Source: Bacteroidales bacterium H3 (GTDB lineage Bacteria; Bacteroidota; Bacteroidia; Bacteroidales; Muribaculaceae). From it: a stretch of 64,000 nt of DNA. Location: assembly GCA_001701135.1 (NCBI GenBank), contig DAAN01000030.1, positions 378,495 to 442,494 of the forward strand, read 5' to 3'. The notes under the pieces were generated by a model. It was not told the origin of the DNA. It saw only the letters and a list, made by a program, of their open reading frames with translations, and ran no database searches. Positions 63,489 through 64,000 of the stretch are shown piece by piece. The stretch's first letter is position 1. Each line of letters opens with the position of its first letter. The translations under genes and the position numbers were made by a program.

Positions 63489-63997
63489 AAGAGCCGAGGG
63501 AATTTCAGTGTGTAATTGACCGCAAGAAGAAAAGCGGAGATTTTAAGAGTCTTCGCCTCTATCTTCGTAGGTTATTATCAGTGATGCCGGGCGATTATTA
63601 TCTTTTAGCTGAGTTGTCATCGGCCTGCTATCAATTGGGGAAATATAATGAATCCTTAACTTATGCAAACCAAGCGCATCAATTAGCTCCTAATGATTAT
63701 TGGGTTAGATACATCTATGGCTGCGCATTATTAGCTAACGACAAGTTAGATAAAGCCGCTAAAATGTTTGACTCCATTATTGCTTGTAATGTGGATTTTC
63801 TTGCATACTACGAACACGGCGAGGGAACACGGTGGGCGGAATCTCTATTGAACGATAGCCGTTATATGAGAGCTGCTGTTTATGAGCAAGAGTGCTATCA
63901 TCTTGAGGCGCGTAAAATGTTCTTGCTTCACAAGAGTCTGCGAAAACGTGGATTATACAGCGACTTTTCGATGCGACAAGTCACTACTGTCCACTAA
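63485..63997 (+). CDS. TPR protein, shorter relative of the 20971 gene
   Basis: The 170-residue product aligns over its whole length with the first ~165 residues of the 350-residue gene at 20971 (MAELSSACYQL/LAELSSACYQL, DYWVRYIYGCAL, HGEGTRWAESLLNDSRYMRA, RKRGLYSDFSMRQV). It ends with TTVH-stop where the relative continues NEHIKWLDM, so it is truncated or frameshifted. ATG 63485 overlaps the gene upstream by ATGA. Confidence 0.72.
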   Translation: MKEPREFQCVIDRKKKSGDFKSLRLYLRRLLSVMPGDYYLLAELSSACYQLGKYNESLTYANQAHQLAPNDYWVRYIYGCALLANDKLDKAAKMFDSIIACNVDFLAYYEHGEGTRWAESLLNDSRYMRAAVYEQECYHLEARKMFLLHKSLRKRGLYSDFSMRQVTTVH

Positions 63998-64000
63998 AAA

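Noticed and set aside
8369..64000. Right attachment site (second copy of the tRNA-Lys 3' end)
   Set aside because: No copy of the T-arm/acceptor segment was found by eye downstream, so the right end must lie outside the window.

Overview
This window comes from a Bacteroidota chromosome, most likely order Bacteroidales. The evidence is recurrent TAnnTTTG promoter boxes with a TTTG-like box about 20 bases upstream, type IX secretion sorting domains on two secreted proteins, Bacteroidetes-type Tra proteins, and an ISAon1-like ISL3-family IS. The genus cannot be fixed from sequence alone.

Layout. Positions 1-8393 look like host backbone: a partial CDS, tRNA-Arg(CCG), a T9SS type B cargo, uvrA, a second T9SS cargo, a DUF805 protein, a TPR/LuxR-like membrane lipoprotein regulator, and tRNA-Lys(TTT). 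At the 3' end of tRNA-Lys an integrative conjugative element (ICE) begins and runs past the end of the window; no right attachment site was seen. Its left end holds two families of short repeats, a good promoter and a CTnDOT-type tyrosine integrase (8872-9996). Next come regulators and a small replication module (DnaD-like replisome organizer plus DnaC-like ATPase, 10027-13213), with tandem 12-mers and an AT-rich stretch inside the organizer gene that could be an origin.

From 13263 to 43242 most genes lie on the minus strand. Three minus-strand gene groups (starting at 15222, 18983 and 35518) are each preceded by a copy of the same ~230-nt non-coding leader. Between the first two sits a plus-strand Crp-family regulator with two lipoprotein genes (15726-17755). 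From 19680 to 32009 there is a tight block of 20 genes: membrane proteins, an Imm32-like protein, DKNYY, pentapeptide-like and TPR proteins that resemble an immunity-type array, headed by a radical SAM activase and two membrane proteins sharing a Cys-rich N-terminal module. An intact-ended IS (32053-33478, 8-bp target duplication) sits just upstream of this block, beside its apparent promoter. The ParB gene, a histone H1-like protein, a Toprim primase, an ArdC-like protein and DUF4099/DUF3945 proteins (one with a MutS domain I-like region) follow.

Positions 43307-54914 hold conjugation functions: a glucosaminidase, TraX, the coupling protein, TraO, TraN, TraM, a TraL-like protein, a 5'-truncated TraK, a relaxase, its accessory protein and a likely oriT hairpin. 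The block that would encode the rest of the mating pore (TraA-J, including the VirB4-type ATPase) is absent here, and traK is cut off exactly where it should be, so self-transfer is probably lost unless it is supplied from elsewhere.

Positions 54944-59249 carry mobilization-region accessory genes and a second AlbA-type regulator. Positions 59480-63997 form a second, plus-strand immunity-like array. The two arrays share gene families and, more strikingly, the same overlapping stop/start junctions. This points to cassette-like exchange of genes inside translationally coupled operons.
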